From Kiritimatiellia bacterium (GTDB lineage: Bacteria; Verrucomicrobiota; Kiritimatiellia; UBA8416; JABMPJ01), in NCBI GenBank assembly GCA_029939545.1, contig JAOZSS010000142.1, forward strand, positions 1 through 6,339: a stretch of DNA of 6,339 nucleotides. The letters are read 5' to 3'. Position 1 is the first letter of the stretch, and every line of letters begins with the position of its first letter. Shown piece by piece: positions 1 through 6,339 of this stretch. A model generated the notes under the pieces. That model saw nothing but the letters and a program-made list of their open reading frames with translations, had not been told where the DNA came from and did no database searches. A program made the position numbers and the translations under genes.

Positions 1-194
1 TGTTCATGTGGCCGATGTTGGTCTTCGGCTACGAGAACTTCATGAACCTCTGTCTGTTGCCGGAGTTTGAGCGAATCATGGACGAGTTTGCGAAGATCAA
101 CCGCCGCGTTTTCGGGGCCTTCGCCCGCCTACCAGTCAACGTCGTCTGTCACGACGACATTGTCCTGACCCGTGGTCCGGTGTGTTCGCCAGAC
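1..194 (+). pseudogene. Truncated URO-D (uroporphyrinogen decarboxylase-like) gene remnant, 5' end outside window
   Basis: The frame is open from the left edge (codons from position 3) and gives about 64 residues that read like the middle of a URO-D superfamily protein: a Phe-Gly-Tyr-Glu-Asn-Phe stretch, a helix with PEFERIMDEFAKINRRVF, then VVCHDDIVLTRGPVCSP. The Asp-Asp followed by a Gly-Pro and Ser-Pro is the family's conserved strand and loop, normally near residue 200 of about 340. In a normal protein more than 100 residues should follow. Here the similarity ends at about position 194. The same frame continues into basic, non-family-like sequence and then into the addB-like gene, while the +1 frame stops at the TAA ending at 246. 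The gene is therefore truncated or frameshifted. Family members include HemE and many corrinoid-dependent methyltransferases; this one looks like the latter broad group, but the substrate cannot be told. The family call rests on remembered motifs, and decay is inferred from the lost C-terminal part. Confidence 0.6.
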
Positions 195-284
195 GGGATA
201 CACAAAGCGCTATCTCGATCTATCCGCCGAACGCGTACACAGGTAAAGCTTCCATTCGCGGGGCGCACGATCTATTCTCAACGC
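195..284. other. Short non-coding junction before the addB-like gene
   Basis: These 90 bases lie between the end of URO-D similarity and the preferred addB start. The long frame stays open through them, but the translation is arginine-rich and matches neither neighbour (residues such as RSIRRTRTQ). I see no good -35/-10 pair, no Shine-Dalgarno sequence before the ATG at 285, and no terminator hairpin. It could be degraded URO-D sequence or a deletion junction. Any promoter for the addB-addA pair would have to lie here or further upstream. Confidence 0.4.
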
Positions 285-3119
285 ATGCCGGTTGTGCGTC
301 ATTTTCTGGGGTGGGAGCGTCCGCTTGTTGAAGCAGTGCGTGACTTCATCATTCCGGTGCATCCAACCGAACCGGTCGACCTTGAATCGGATCTGATTGT
401 GGTCCCGACCGGCCAGGCCGGACGCCGCTTGACCGATGCCCTGGCCATCCATTGCGGTCAGGCCGATACCGCCCTACTCTCTTGCCGCGTGATTAGCCCA
501 GCCGTGCTGCTAGCGGATGCGGCGGGGCCGATCCCCACGGCCAGTGCGCTCGATGTGCAGACCTGCTGGGCCGATGTGCTCTGCCAACACGACCTAACGG
601 CGCTGCACGGCCTGTTTCCCTCCCCACCCGCTGAGACCGATGTCGACTGGGCTCTGCACTTTGCCGGCACCATCGAAGCCCTGCGCGCAGAGCTCATCAA
701 GGCCGGCCTCACTATTGCCCAACTGGTGGCCATGCGCCCCAACGATCTCGCGGAGCTGGACCGCTGGCAGGACCTCGCTCAACTTGAGGCCGCCTATCTT
801 GAGGCGCTGTGCAGGGCGAATCTGCAAGACCCATATCTGCAACAGATGGCCGCGGCCGACGCGCCGCTGGTCGACAACGCCATCAAGCGCATCATCGTCG
901 CAGGGGTACCCGATCCAACCGAACCGGCGCGACGCGTGCTCCAGAAACTGGCCGAACGTATCGACATCCACATTCTGATCGCCGCGCCTGAGAGTTACCG
1001 CGATGCGTTCGATGACTGGGGGCGCCCGCTCTCAGCCACTTGGTGTACGCACCCTATCGACTTCCCTGACCCGAACCACCAGATCGTGCTCGCATCGTCG
1101 CCAGCGGACCAAGCCGAGACGGCAATCCGCCTGCTTCACACAGAGGTAACCCGCGACGGACAGACGGTAGCGATCGGCGCACCCGACAGTCGTGTCATTC
1201 CACACCTGCAGTCGGCTCTCAACCGCTGCGGCCGGTGCGCCTTCGACCCCACCGACAAATCGCTGCGCGAGCATCCCCTCTTCCATCTTGTCGAGGCCTA
1301 CGTCACTCTCGCCGCAGATCAAAGCTATGCGGCCCTGGCTCGCCTGTTGCGTCAGCCCGAGCTGCTACAGCATATCGCACACGATGATCCCACCAAGGTT
1401 ACCGACCTTCTGCAGCAACTGGACGACCTACAGAACACGCACATTCCCTGGGACCTCGGTGCCGTGCGTCTCTGGTTACGCGCCGCCGATGAACGGCAAG
1501 CGCTCAAGCAAACCGTCGACTGGATCACGGACCTTTTACCCCTGCGCGATGCCACGCTATCCGGCAGCGTCCGTGCCTTTCTGCGATCGGTGCTCGAGCA
1601 CCGTACCGTGACAGCGGGACAGCCCGATGACGACGAGTTTGAACACGCGGCGCTGGCCATCGACGAGGTGTTGCACGAACTGGCTGATGTCGAATCGCGT
1701 ACGACGCTACCCTTGCGCAGTGCCGCGCTGCACTTTCTACGTCGTCTCATGGCACAGAGCTATCATCGCGAACGCGGTCCGGAGGCCATTGACCTCGATG
1801 GCTGGCTTGAACTGGCATGGAATCCCGCCACGACCCTTATTGTCACGGGATTCACGGACGACGCCGTGCCTGGATCGGCTGGCGACAACGCGTTCCTGAC
1901 CAACTCACTGCGTCAAACTCTGGGCATGCGCAGCGATGCCGATGTGCTGGCGCGCGACATCTTTCTCCTGCAGATCCTGGTGGAGTCGCGACGCAACACG
2001 GGCGCACTGTGGCTCATCGCCGGCAAGACCTCTGACAGCGGAGATCCCTTGCGGCCCTCACGCCTGCTCATGCGCTGCCCCGATGCCGAGCTGCCGGAGC
2101 GGGCCCGCCTGCTCTTCCGCGAGGTCGAAGCGCTCCGTAGTCGCCCCGCCGCCACTGTCGGATTTCCGCTCGACCCCACCCCACCACCCGACCTCCCCCC
2201 GGAGCGGCATATTCCCACGTCTATCTCCGTCACCGCCTTCCGCGACTACCTTGCCTGCCCATTTCGGTTCTATCTCAGACGCGTCCTCCGCATGGAGGCA
2301 CAGGACGACCACAAGCGCGCGCCGGACGCATTGGACTTCGGAATCATGGTCCACGACGCCCTGGAGCGTATGGGCGTAAACCCCGAGCTGCGCCACACCA
2401 CCGATGCACGCCTGCTGGCCACATTTCTTACCGGGCGGGCCGCCACCTGGGTCAAGCAACGGTATGGTGTCGCCCCGGCCCTCCCGATTCGCATGGCCCT
2501 GCATGCCGCCCAGCAGCGCCTCGAAGCCGCGGCCCATGTGCAGGCCGCCCTGGCGGCCGAGGGCTGGGAGATCATTCAAGCCGAGAAGGATTTCAAGTGC
2601 GAACTGGGTGGCTTGACCCTGCGCGGCAAGATCGACCGTATTGATCGCCATCGCGACAGTGGCGCCCTGCGCGTGATCGACTACAAAACCACCGACGGCA
2701 GCACGAAACCGACCGACGCCCATCTCGCGGCGCAGCGCCCCGACACGCCGGAATTTGCACAGGTCAGCGTGGCCGGCAAAGCCAAGCGATGGACCGATCT
2801 GCAACTGCCGCTTTACGCCACGCTGGGCGTGGAGCCGTCCGACACCCCACCCGAGCCCGCCTATTTCAACCTGCCACGCGCGGTCACCGAAACCGCCCTG
2901 CGGCCATGGCCGACCTTTGACAGCGAGCTCGCAGCCTCCGCGTTCGATTGCGCCGAAGCCATTGCGGAGAAGATCCGTGCCGCTGTCTTCTGGCCGCCCG
3001 CCGAGCGCGTGGACTACGACGATTTCGAATCCCTATTCCACGATGGTATCAACGGATGGCAGGCACTCGCTCCCCCTAACTCACACCTCACAACTCAGAA
3101 CACAGAACTCAGAACTTGA
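285..3119 (+). CDS. addB: AddB-like subunit of a double-strand-break repair helicase-nuclease, PD-(D/E)XK nuclease
   Basis: This is the probable second subunit of an AddAB-type exonuclease that resects DNA ends for RecA-mediated recombination in the cytoplasm. The 944-residue protein starts with an inactive helicase fold: residues 39-48 (VVPTGQAGRR) occupy the Walker A position but lack the GKT/S lysine. Residues 520-550 (VTGFTDDAVPG, then LRQTLGM) match the AddB-type 'G-L/F-x-x-x-x-x-P ... R-x-x-L-G' region. The C-terminal RecB-like nuclease begins with SVTAFRDYLACPFRFYL (648-664), then GIMVH (His690), GKIDRID (Asp784), VIDYKT (Asp799, Lys801) and QLPLY (Gln840, Tyr844), so the active site looks intact. 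No C-terminal cysteine cluster is present, unlike Bacillus AddB. The ATG at 285 is chosen because RHFLGWERPL just after it looks like the family N-terminus; a GTG at 294 is also possible. The frame is open back to position 6, but that part is URO-D remnant. The last 13 residues come from a heptamer repeat. The downstream gene is its AddA partner. Confidence 0.85.
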   Translation: MPVVRHFLGWERPLVEAVRDFIIPVHPTEPVDLESDLIVVPTGQAGRRLTDALAIHCGQADTALLSCRVISPAVLLADAAGPIPTASALDVQTCWADVLCQHDLTALHGLFPSPPAETDVDWALHFAGTIEALRAELIKAGLTIAQLVAMRPNDLAELDRWQDLAQLEAAYLEALCRANLQDPYLQQMAAADAPLVDNAIKRIIVAGVPDPTEPARRVLQKLAERIDIHILIAAPESYRDAFDDWGRPLSATWCTHPIDFPDPNHQIVLASSPADQAETAIRLLHTEVTRDGQTVAIGAPDSRVIPHLQSALNRCGRCAFDPTDKSLREHPLFHLVEAYVTLAADQSYAALARLLRQPELLQHIAHDDPTKVTDLLQQLDDLQNTHIPWDLGAVRLWLRAADERQALKQTVDWITDLLPLRDATLSGSVRAFLRSVLEHRTVTAGQPDDDEFEHAALAIDEVLHELADVESRTTLPLRSAALHFLRRLMAQSYHRERGPEAIDLDGWLELAWNPATTLIVTGFTDDAVPGSAGDNAFLTNSLRQTLGMRSDADVLARDIFLLQILVESRRNTGALWLIAGKTSDSGDPLRPSRLLMRCPDAELPERARLLFREVEALRSRPAATVGFPLDPTPPPDLPPERHIPTSISVTAFRDYLACPFRFYLRRVLRMEAQDDHKRAPDALDFGIMVHDALERMGVNPELRHTTDARLLATFLTGRAATWVKQRYGVAPALPIRMALHAAQQRLEAAAHVQAALAAEGWEIIQAEKDFKCELGGLTLRGKIDRIDRHRDSGALRVIDYKTTDGSTKPTDAHLAAQRPDTPEFAQVSVAGKAKRWTDLQLPLYATLGVEPSDTPPEPAYFNLPRAVTETALRPWPTFDSELAASAFDCAEAIAEKIRAAVFWPPAERVDYDDFESLFHDGINGWQALAPPNSHLTTQNTELRT
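3078..3119 (+). repeat. Six imperfect heptanucleotide tandem repeats (AACTCAG-like) ending the addB-like gene
   Basis: Six consecutive 7-base units fill this stretch exactly: AACTCAC, ACCTCAC, AACTCAG, AACACAG, AACTCAG and AACTTGA. The last unit contains the TGA stop. AACTCAGAAC occurs twice, at 3092-3101 and 3106-3115, 14 bases apart. The array encodes the polar tail Asn932 to Thr944 of the addB-like protein, which lies beyond the conserved nuclease core, and its end coincides with the possible TTG start of the next gene. Similar heptamer short tandem repeats are known from cyanobacterial and some other genomes, mostly between genes. Here the array has apparently become coding by overrunning the original stop. 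The repeat is seen directly; its origin is inferred. Confidence 0.75.
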
Positions 3120-3133
3120 GACCTCTCGAACAC

Positions 3134-6100
3134 ATGGCGATTTCCGCTTCGGCCGGCTCGGGCAAGACCTTCCAGCTTGCCGACCGCTTCGTGCGCCTGC
3201 TTGCCGGCGGCGTGCCACCCGACCGCATCGCCGCCCTGACCTTCTCGCGCAAGGCGGCCGGCGAGATTTTTGATCGGATTGTCGAGCACCTCTGTACGGC
3301 CTGTGACTCGCCGGCCAATGCGGCCGCGGTTGCCAAGCGAATCGGCATCGCCGACAGTGGCGTCGATGGGTTCACCCATGCGCTACGCGCCCTGATGGAC
3401 CAGCTACCCCGCCTGCATATCGGCACCCTCGACAGCTTTATCGTGGGCGTGCTGCGCGCCTTTCCGACGGAGCTCGGTGTTCCGACCGACTTCCAGATGC
3501 TGGATGAGAACAGTAGCGATGCCACACAGATGCGTGAACGCGTGCTCGACCGCATCTTTAATCCGTTCACGGTCGATGATGAGATTCAGTCCCGTTTCTT
3601 CGAAGCCTTCAAGCAGGCCACCTTCGGGAAAGAAGAGAAGGATATGGAGCGCTACCTGCACCAGTTCGTGCAGACCTATCGCGCCTACTACCAAATTCTT
3701 CCGCATGCCACAGCCTGGGGCGACGCGTCGCTCATCTGGCCCGATGGCACCCCGTGGCTCGAAGCCACGCGCAATGTCAGCGCATCCGCAACCGCGCTTA
3801 CGGAGCAGATCGAGGACAAAGCGTGGCCCGCCAAGTTCCAGGACGGCCTGCTCCGCATCATCAACGCCGCCGCTCAGCATACCCCTTCATCGCACTGGGA
3901 CCACACCGCCGTACGCGGCACCATCATGCCTCAGATCATGGAGCAGCTGAGCGACCTATCGCGTGGCCAACTATCCATCGCATACAATCGCGCGACCTAC
4001 CAACTGGATGCGGGTATGTGCACCTTGCTCCTGACCGTCCTGACCCACATGCTCGGCATTGAACTGCGCAACGCGCTGCGCCGTACAGCCGGCATCCACC
4101 GTCTGCTCGATCAGTTCGAGATCCACTACGACGCCCTCATGCGGCGCTCCGGCAGCATGACCTTTGCCGATGCGCAGTATCTCCTCACCGAGGCCAATCG
4201 CTACAGTGAGGGTGCCTGCCTGAGCCGCATGGCGGGGACCGAGGGGCGCCTCTATATTGACTACCGCCTCGATTGCAAGCTCGACCACTGGCTGCTCGAT
4301 GAGTTCCAGGATACCAGTGACCTGCAGTGGGCCGTGCTGCGCAACCTCGTGGACGAGATTCTCCAGGACAGCAGCGCCACGCGCAGCTTCTTCTATGTCG
4401 GCGACGTCAAGCAGGCGATCTATGGCTGGCGTGGCGGCAACCCCCATCTCTTCGGCGAGATTCTGACCGACTACGGTCAGCGCATCACGGAGCAGCCCCT
4501 GGCCACGTCTTACCGCTCCTCCCCGCCCATCATTGAAACCGTCAACGCCCTCTTTGATACCCTACCCGAAGCCACACTGCCACCCGCCGTGATCGAGCAG
4601 TGGCGACAGACATGGCACCTGCACAGTTGTGCCCCGCACCTGGCCGACGTAACGGGCTACGCCACGATCATCGAGCCGACGACTCCCCCGGAGAAGAAGA
4701 AACCCGACGCCGGCGATCGCTACAACACCGTGGCCAACCTGTTGCGTGAGATTGATCCGGTCAAGCGGGGCCTTGAGTCGGCCATCCTGGTGCGCCGCAA
4801 CGAAACGGGTAGAGCGTTGGTTGAGCTGCTGCGCCAGAGCTGCCCCGACATCCCCGTCACACACGAGGGCAAAGCGACCCTGCGGGAGAACACCGTCGTC
4901 GAGCTTATGCTGTCGCTCTTGGCCTTTGCCGCTCACCCGGGCGATCGATTCGCCTGGCGCCATATCCAGATGAGCCCGCTGGGTGGCCACCTCGCCGCCA
5001 CAGGTCTCACCCGGCACACACTGCCACTCCAACTCCTGAATGAGGTTCACGCCCTTGGCTTTGCCGAGTTCGTGCGCATGTGGGGACGCCACCTCGATGC
5101 CCAGAGCCGCCTCGACGCCTATGCACAGCACTATCTCAACAGCCTCGCCGAAGCGGCCGTGCAGTTCGACCGCAGCGCTCAGCGTGACCCGGATGCGTTT
5201 CGCGACTTCGTCGACAGCTATGCCCTGCCCGCCACCCCCACCCCGAACGCCGTTCGCGTCATGACGATCCACCAGTCCAAGGGACTCGGGTTCGACATCG
5301 TCATCCTACCCGAGTTGGATGGGTCTGACATCCGGCATGATGCACGTCGCACCATGCTCTTGAACCGGAATGCCACAACGCGGCGCCCCGAGTGGATACT
5401 GGGACTACCTAATAAGCTTGCCGTAGAGGCTGACCCTACACTGTCGGCAACACTGGCCGACTCAGACGTCCAGACCTGTTTCGAGAACCTCTGCGTCATC
5501 TACGTCGCCATGACACGCGCCAAGCAGGGCCTCTATATCGTCACCAGTTTCGCCGGGCCCACCGCCAAGAGCTTCACCGGCAGCGCCTTCATCAAAGATC
5601 AACTGCGCGATCACGAGGCGTCCATCACCGTCGACGGCACCCCCGCCACCGAACTCTATGCCGCCGGCCAACGCGACTGGTACACCACTCATCCTCTCAA
5701 GGCCCTCGCCACGGCAGAGCCCCCCCCCTCTGAGCCGGAAAAGATCACCCCCATCGGCCTTCAGCCTCTCCAGCGACTCGAGCCCTCTGCAGGCGACACC
5801 ACCCCGCGCCGCGCCGACTGGCTTTTCAGCGAGACGGCACGCGAAGTCCTCGATTTTGGGAGCGCCATTCATGCGCTGTTTGAGAAAATTGAATGGCTGG
5901 ACCGCACTGACATTGATGCCGTCATCACCGACTGGCAGCAGACCACCGCCGTATCGGCCACGGTTGTACGCGACGCCCTGACGCAGTTCCGCGAAGCCGT
6001 CACGCAACCCGAGGTAATCCACGTCCTGACCCGACCCACCACGCCCACGCGCCTCTGGCGCGAGAAACGCTTCCATTTGATCCGTGAAGAACGCCTCGTC

Positions 6101-6339
6101 AGCGGCGTGTTCGACCGCGTCACCATCACGCTCGACAGTGACGAGTGCCCCGTTGCCGCTACGATTCTCGATTACAAGAGTGATCGCGTCGCGACCGCTA
6201 CCGAGATTGCCACCGCCGTCGAGCGCCACCGCGAGCAGGTCACCCTCTACGCCGAGGCCCTCGCCCGCATCCTCACCCTCCCCATCGACCGCATCTCCGC
6301 CCAGCTCCTCTTTACCCGCCCCGGCCGCGTCGTGGCCGT
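3134..6339 (+). CDS. addA: AddA-like UvrD-family helicase with C-terminal PD-(D/E)XK nuclease, 3' end outside window
   Basis: This is the motor subunit of the AddAB-type complex: an ATP-driven 3'-5' SF1A helicase joined to a RecB-type nuclease. At least 1068 residues are present with no stop before the edge. Numbering from ATG 3134, the helicase motifs are: I, SASAGSGKT (Lys11); Ia, LTFSRKAA (35-42); a TLDSF motif; II, DEFQDTS (389-395); III, GDVKQAIYGWRGG (423-435); IV, SYRSS (Arg461); V, TIHQSKGLGFD (His713); VI, YVAMTRAK (Arg795). The nuclease has GSAIH (His913), SGVFDR (Asp994), LDYKSD (Asp1013, Lys1015) and QVTLY (Gln1035, Tyr1039). All catalytic positions appear intact. Motif V has Gly719 where most UvrD-like helicases have Glu. 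The final LLFTRPGRVVA is typical of the region just after the nuclease, so probably only a few residues are missing. The ATG lies 14 bases after the addB stop. A TTG at 3116 overlapping that stop would add LRPLEH, giving a more normal lead into Walker A; neither start has a Shine-Dalgarno sequence. Recognition is strong; the start is uncertain. Confidence 0.9.
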   Translation, partial: MAISASAGSGKTFQLADRFVRLLAGGVPPDRIAALTFSRKAAGEIFDRIVEHLCTACDSPANAAAVAKRIGIADSGVDGFTHALRALMDQLPRLHIGTLDSFIVGVLRAFPTELGVPTDFQMLDENSSDATQMRERVLDRIFNPFTVDDEIQSRFFEAFKQATFGKEEKDMERYLHQFVQTYRAYYQILPHATAWGDASLIWPDGTPWLEATRNVSASATALTEQIEDKAWPAKFQDGLLRIINAAAQHTPSSHWDHTAVRGTIMPQIMEQLSDLSRGQLSIAYNRATYQLDAGMCTLLLTVLTHMLGIELRNALRRTAGIHRLLDQFEIHYDALMRRSGSMTFADAQYLLTEANRYSEGACLSRMAGTEGRLYIDYRLDCKLDHWLLDEFQDTSDLQWAVLRNLVDEILQDSSATRSFFYVGDVKQAIYGWRGGNPHLFGEILTDYGQRITEQPLATSYRSSPPIIETVNALFDTLPEATLPPAVIEQWRQTWHLHSCAPHLADVTGYATIIEPTTPPEKKKPDAGDRYNTVANLLREIDPVKRGLESAILVRRNETGRALVELLRQSCPDIPVTHEGKATLRENTVVELMLSLLAFAAHPGDRFAWRHIQMSPLGGHLAATGLTRHTLPLQLLNEVHALGFAEFVRMWGRHLDAQSRLDAYAQHYLNSLAEAAVQFDRSAQRDPDAFRDFVDSYALPATPTPNAVRVMTIHQSKGLGFDIVILPELDGSDIRHDARRTMLLNRNATTRRPEWILGLPNKLAVEADPTLSATLADSDVQTCFENLCVIYVAMTRAKQGLYIVTSFAGPTAKSFTGSAFIKDQLRDHEASITVDGTPATELYAAGQRDWYTTHPLKALATAEPPPSEPEKITPIGLQPLQRLEPSAGDTTPRRADWLFSETAREVLDFGSAIHALFEKIEWLDRTDIDAVITDWQQTTAVSATVVRDALTQFREAVTQPEVIHVLTRPTTPTRLWREKRFHLIREERLVSGVFDRVTITLDSDECPVAATILDYKSDRVATATEIATAVERHREQVTLYAEALARILTLPIDRISAQLLFTRPGRVVA

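Noticed and set aside
6..284. N-terminal extension of the addB-like protein from a start at position 6
   Set aside because: The first 63 residues match the URO-D family, not AddB, and the typical AddB-like start (RHFLGWERPL) follows the ATG at 285. The extension is treated as a remnant of another gene.
248..284. Possible promoter with a TCTATT -10 element at 271-276
   Set aside because: The -10 matches consensus at only four of six positions and there is no -35 element at a proper distance.
2058..2804. 248-codon open frame on the - strand
   Set aside because: It lies fully opposite the nuclease domain of the addB-like gene, whose motifs are clear. Its translation is glycine-rich with no recognisable domain, as expected for an antisense frame in GC-rich DNA.
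4562..5272. 236-codon open frame on the - strand
   Set aside because: It is antisense to the helicase region of the addA-like gene and shows no recognisable family or start signal.
5462..6229. 255-codon open frame on the - strand
   Set aside because: It is antisense to helicase motif VI and the nuclease domain of the addA-like gene. Its glycine- and alanine-rich translation has no recognisable domain.
1..6339. CRISPR arrays, tRNA or rRNA genes, insertion sequences
   Set aside because: No spaced repeats, tRNA-like cloverleaf, rRNA segment, terminal inverted repeats or transposase motifs were seen. Apart from the first 284 bases, the window is almost entirely occupied by the two coding sequences.

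Overview
The window is a GC-rich, densely coding bacterial stretch, all on the + strand. It holds two consecutive genes for a two-subunit, AddAB-type helicase-nuclease that processes DNA double-strand breaks. Before them, at the left edge, lies the broken end of an unrelated uroporphyrinogen-decarboxylase (URO-D) family gene. The organism cannot be named from the sequence. High GC, no recognisable Shine-Dalgarno sequences, a URO-D-like protein of the kind abundant in the Planctomycetes-Verrucomicrobia-Lentisphaerae-Kiritimatiellae group, and a compact AddAB pair with a Walker A motif almost at the N-terminus would fit a PVC-type bacterium. This is a low-confidence inference.

Layout. Positions 1 to about 194 encode a URO-D-like segment that enters from outside the window and loses its homology abruptly after a conserved Cys-Ser-Pro. 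Positions 195-284 hold no recognisable gene or convincing promoter. The AddB-like subunit gene most likely runs 285-3119 (944 aa). A longer frame starting at position 6 is open only because the URO-D remnant happens to be in the same frame. The last 42 bases of addB are an imperfect heptanucleotide tandem repeat, which supplies the 13 C-terminal residues and the stop codon. The AddA-like subunit gene starts at 3134 (or at a TTG at 3116 overlapping the addB stop) and runs off the right edge, with all recognisable domains already present.

How they work together. The AddA-like protein has a complete set of SF1A (UvrD/Rep-type) helicase motifs and a C-terminal PD-(D/E)XK nuclease. The AddB-like protein has a degenerate helicase fold with no Walker A lysine, plus its own intact PD-(D/E)XK nuclease. 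By analogy with AddAB, the complex would load on a duplex end, unwind it with the AddA motor, cut both strands with the two nucleases, and leave a 3' tail for RecA. The AddB subunit lacks the cysteine cluster that holds an iron-sulphur cluster in Bacillus AddB. I found no wholly new system. The points worth a second look are the heptamer repeat at the gene junction, the decayed URO-D gene fused in frame, the missing Fe-S cysteines, a nine-C tract in the addA-like gene, and a Glu-to-Gly change in helicase motif V.
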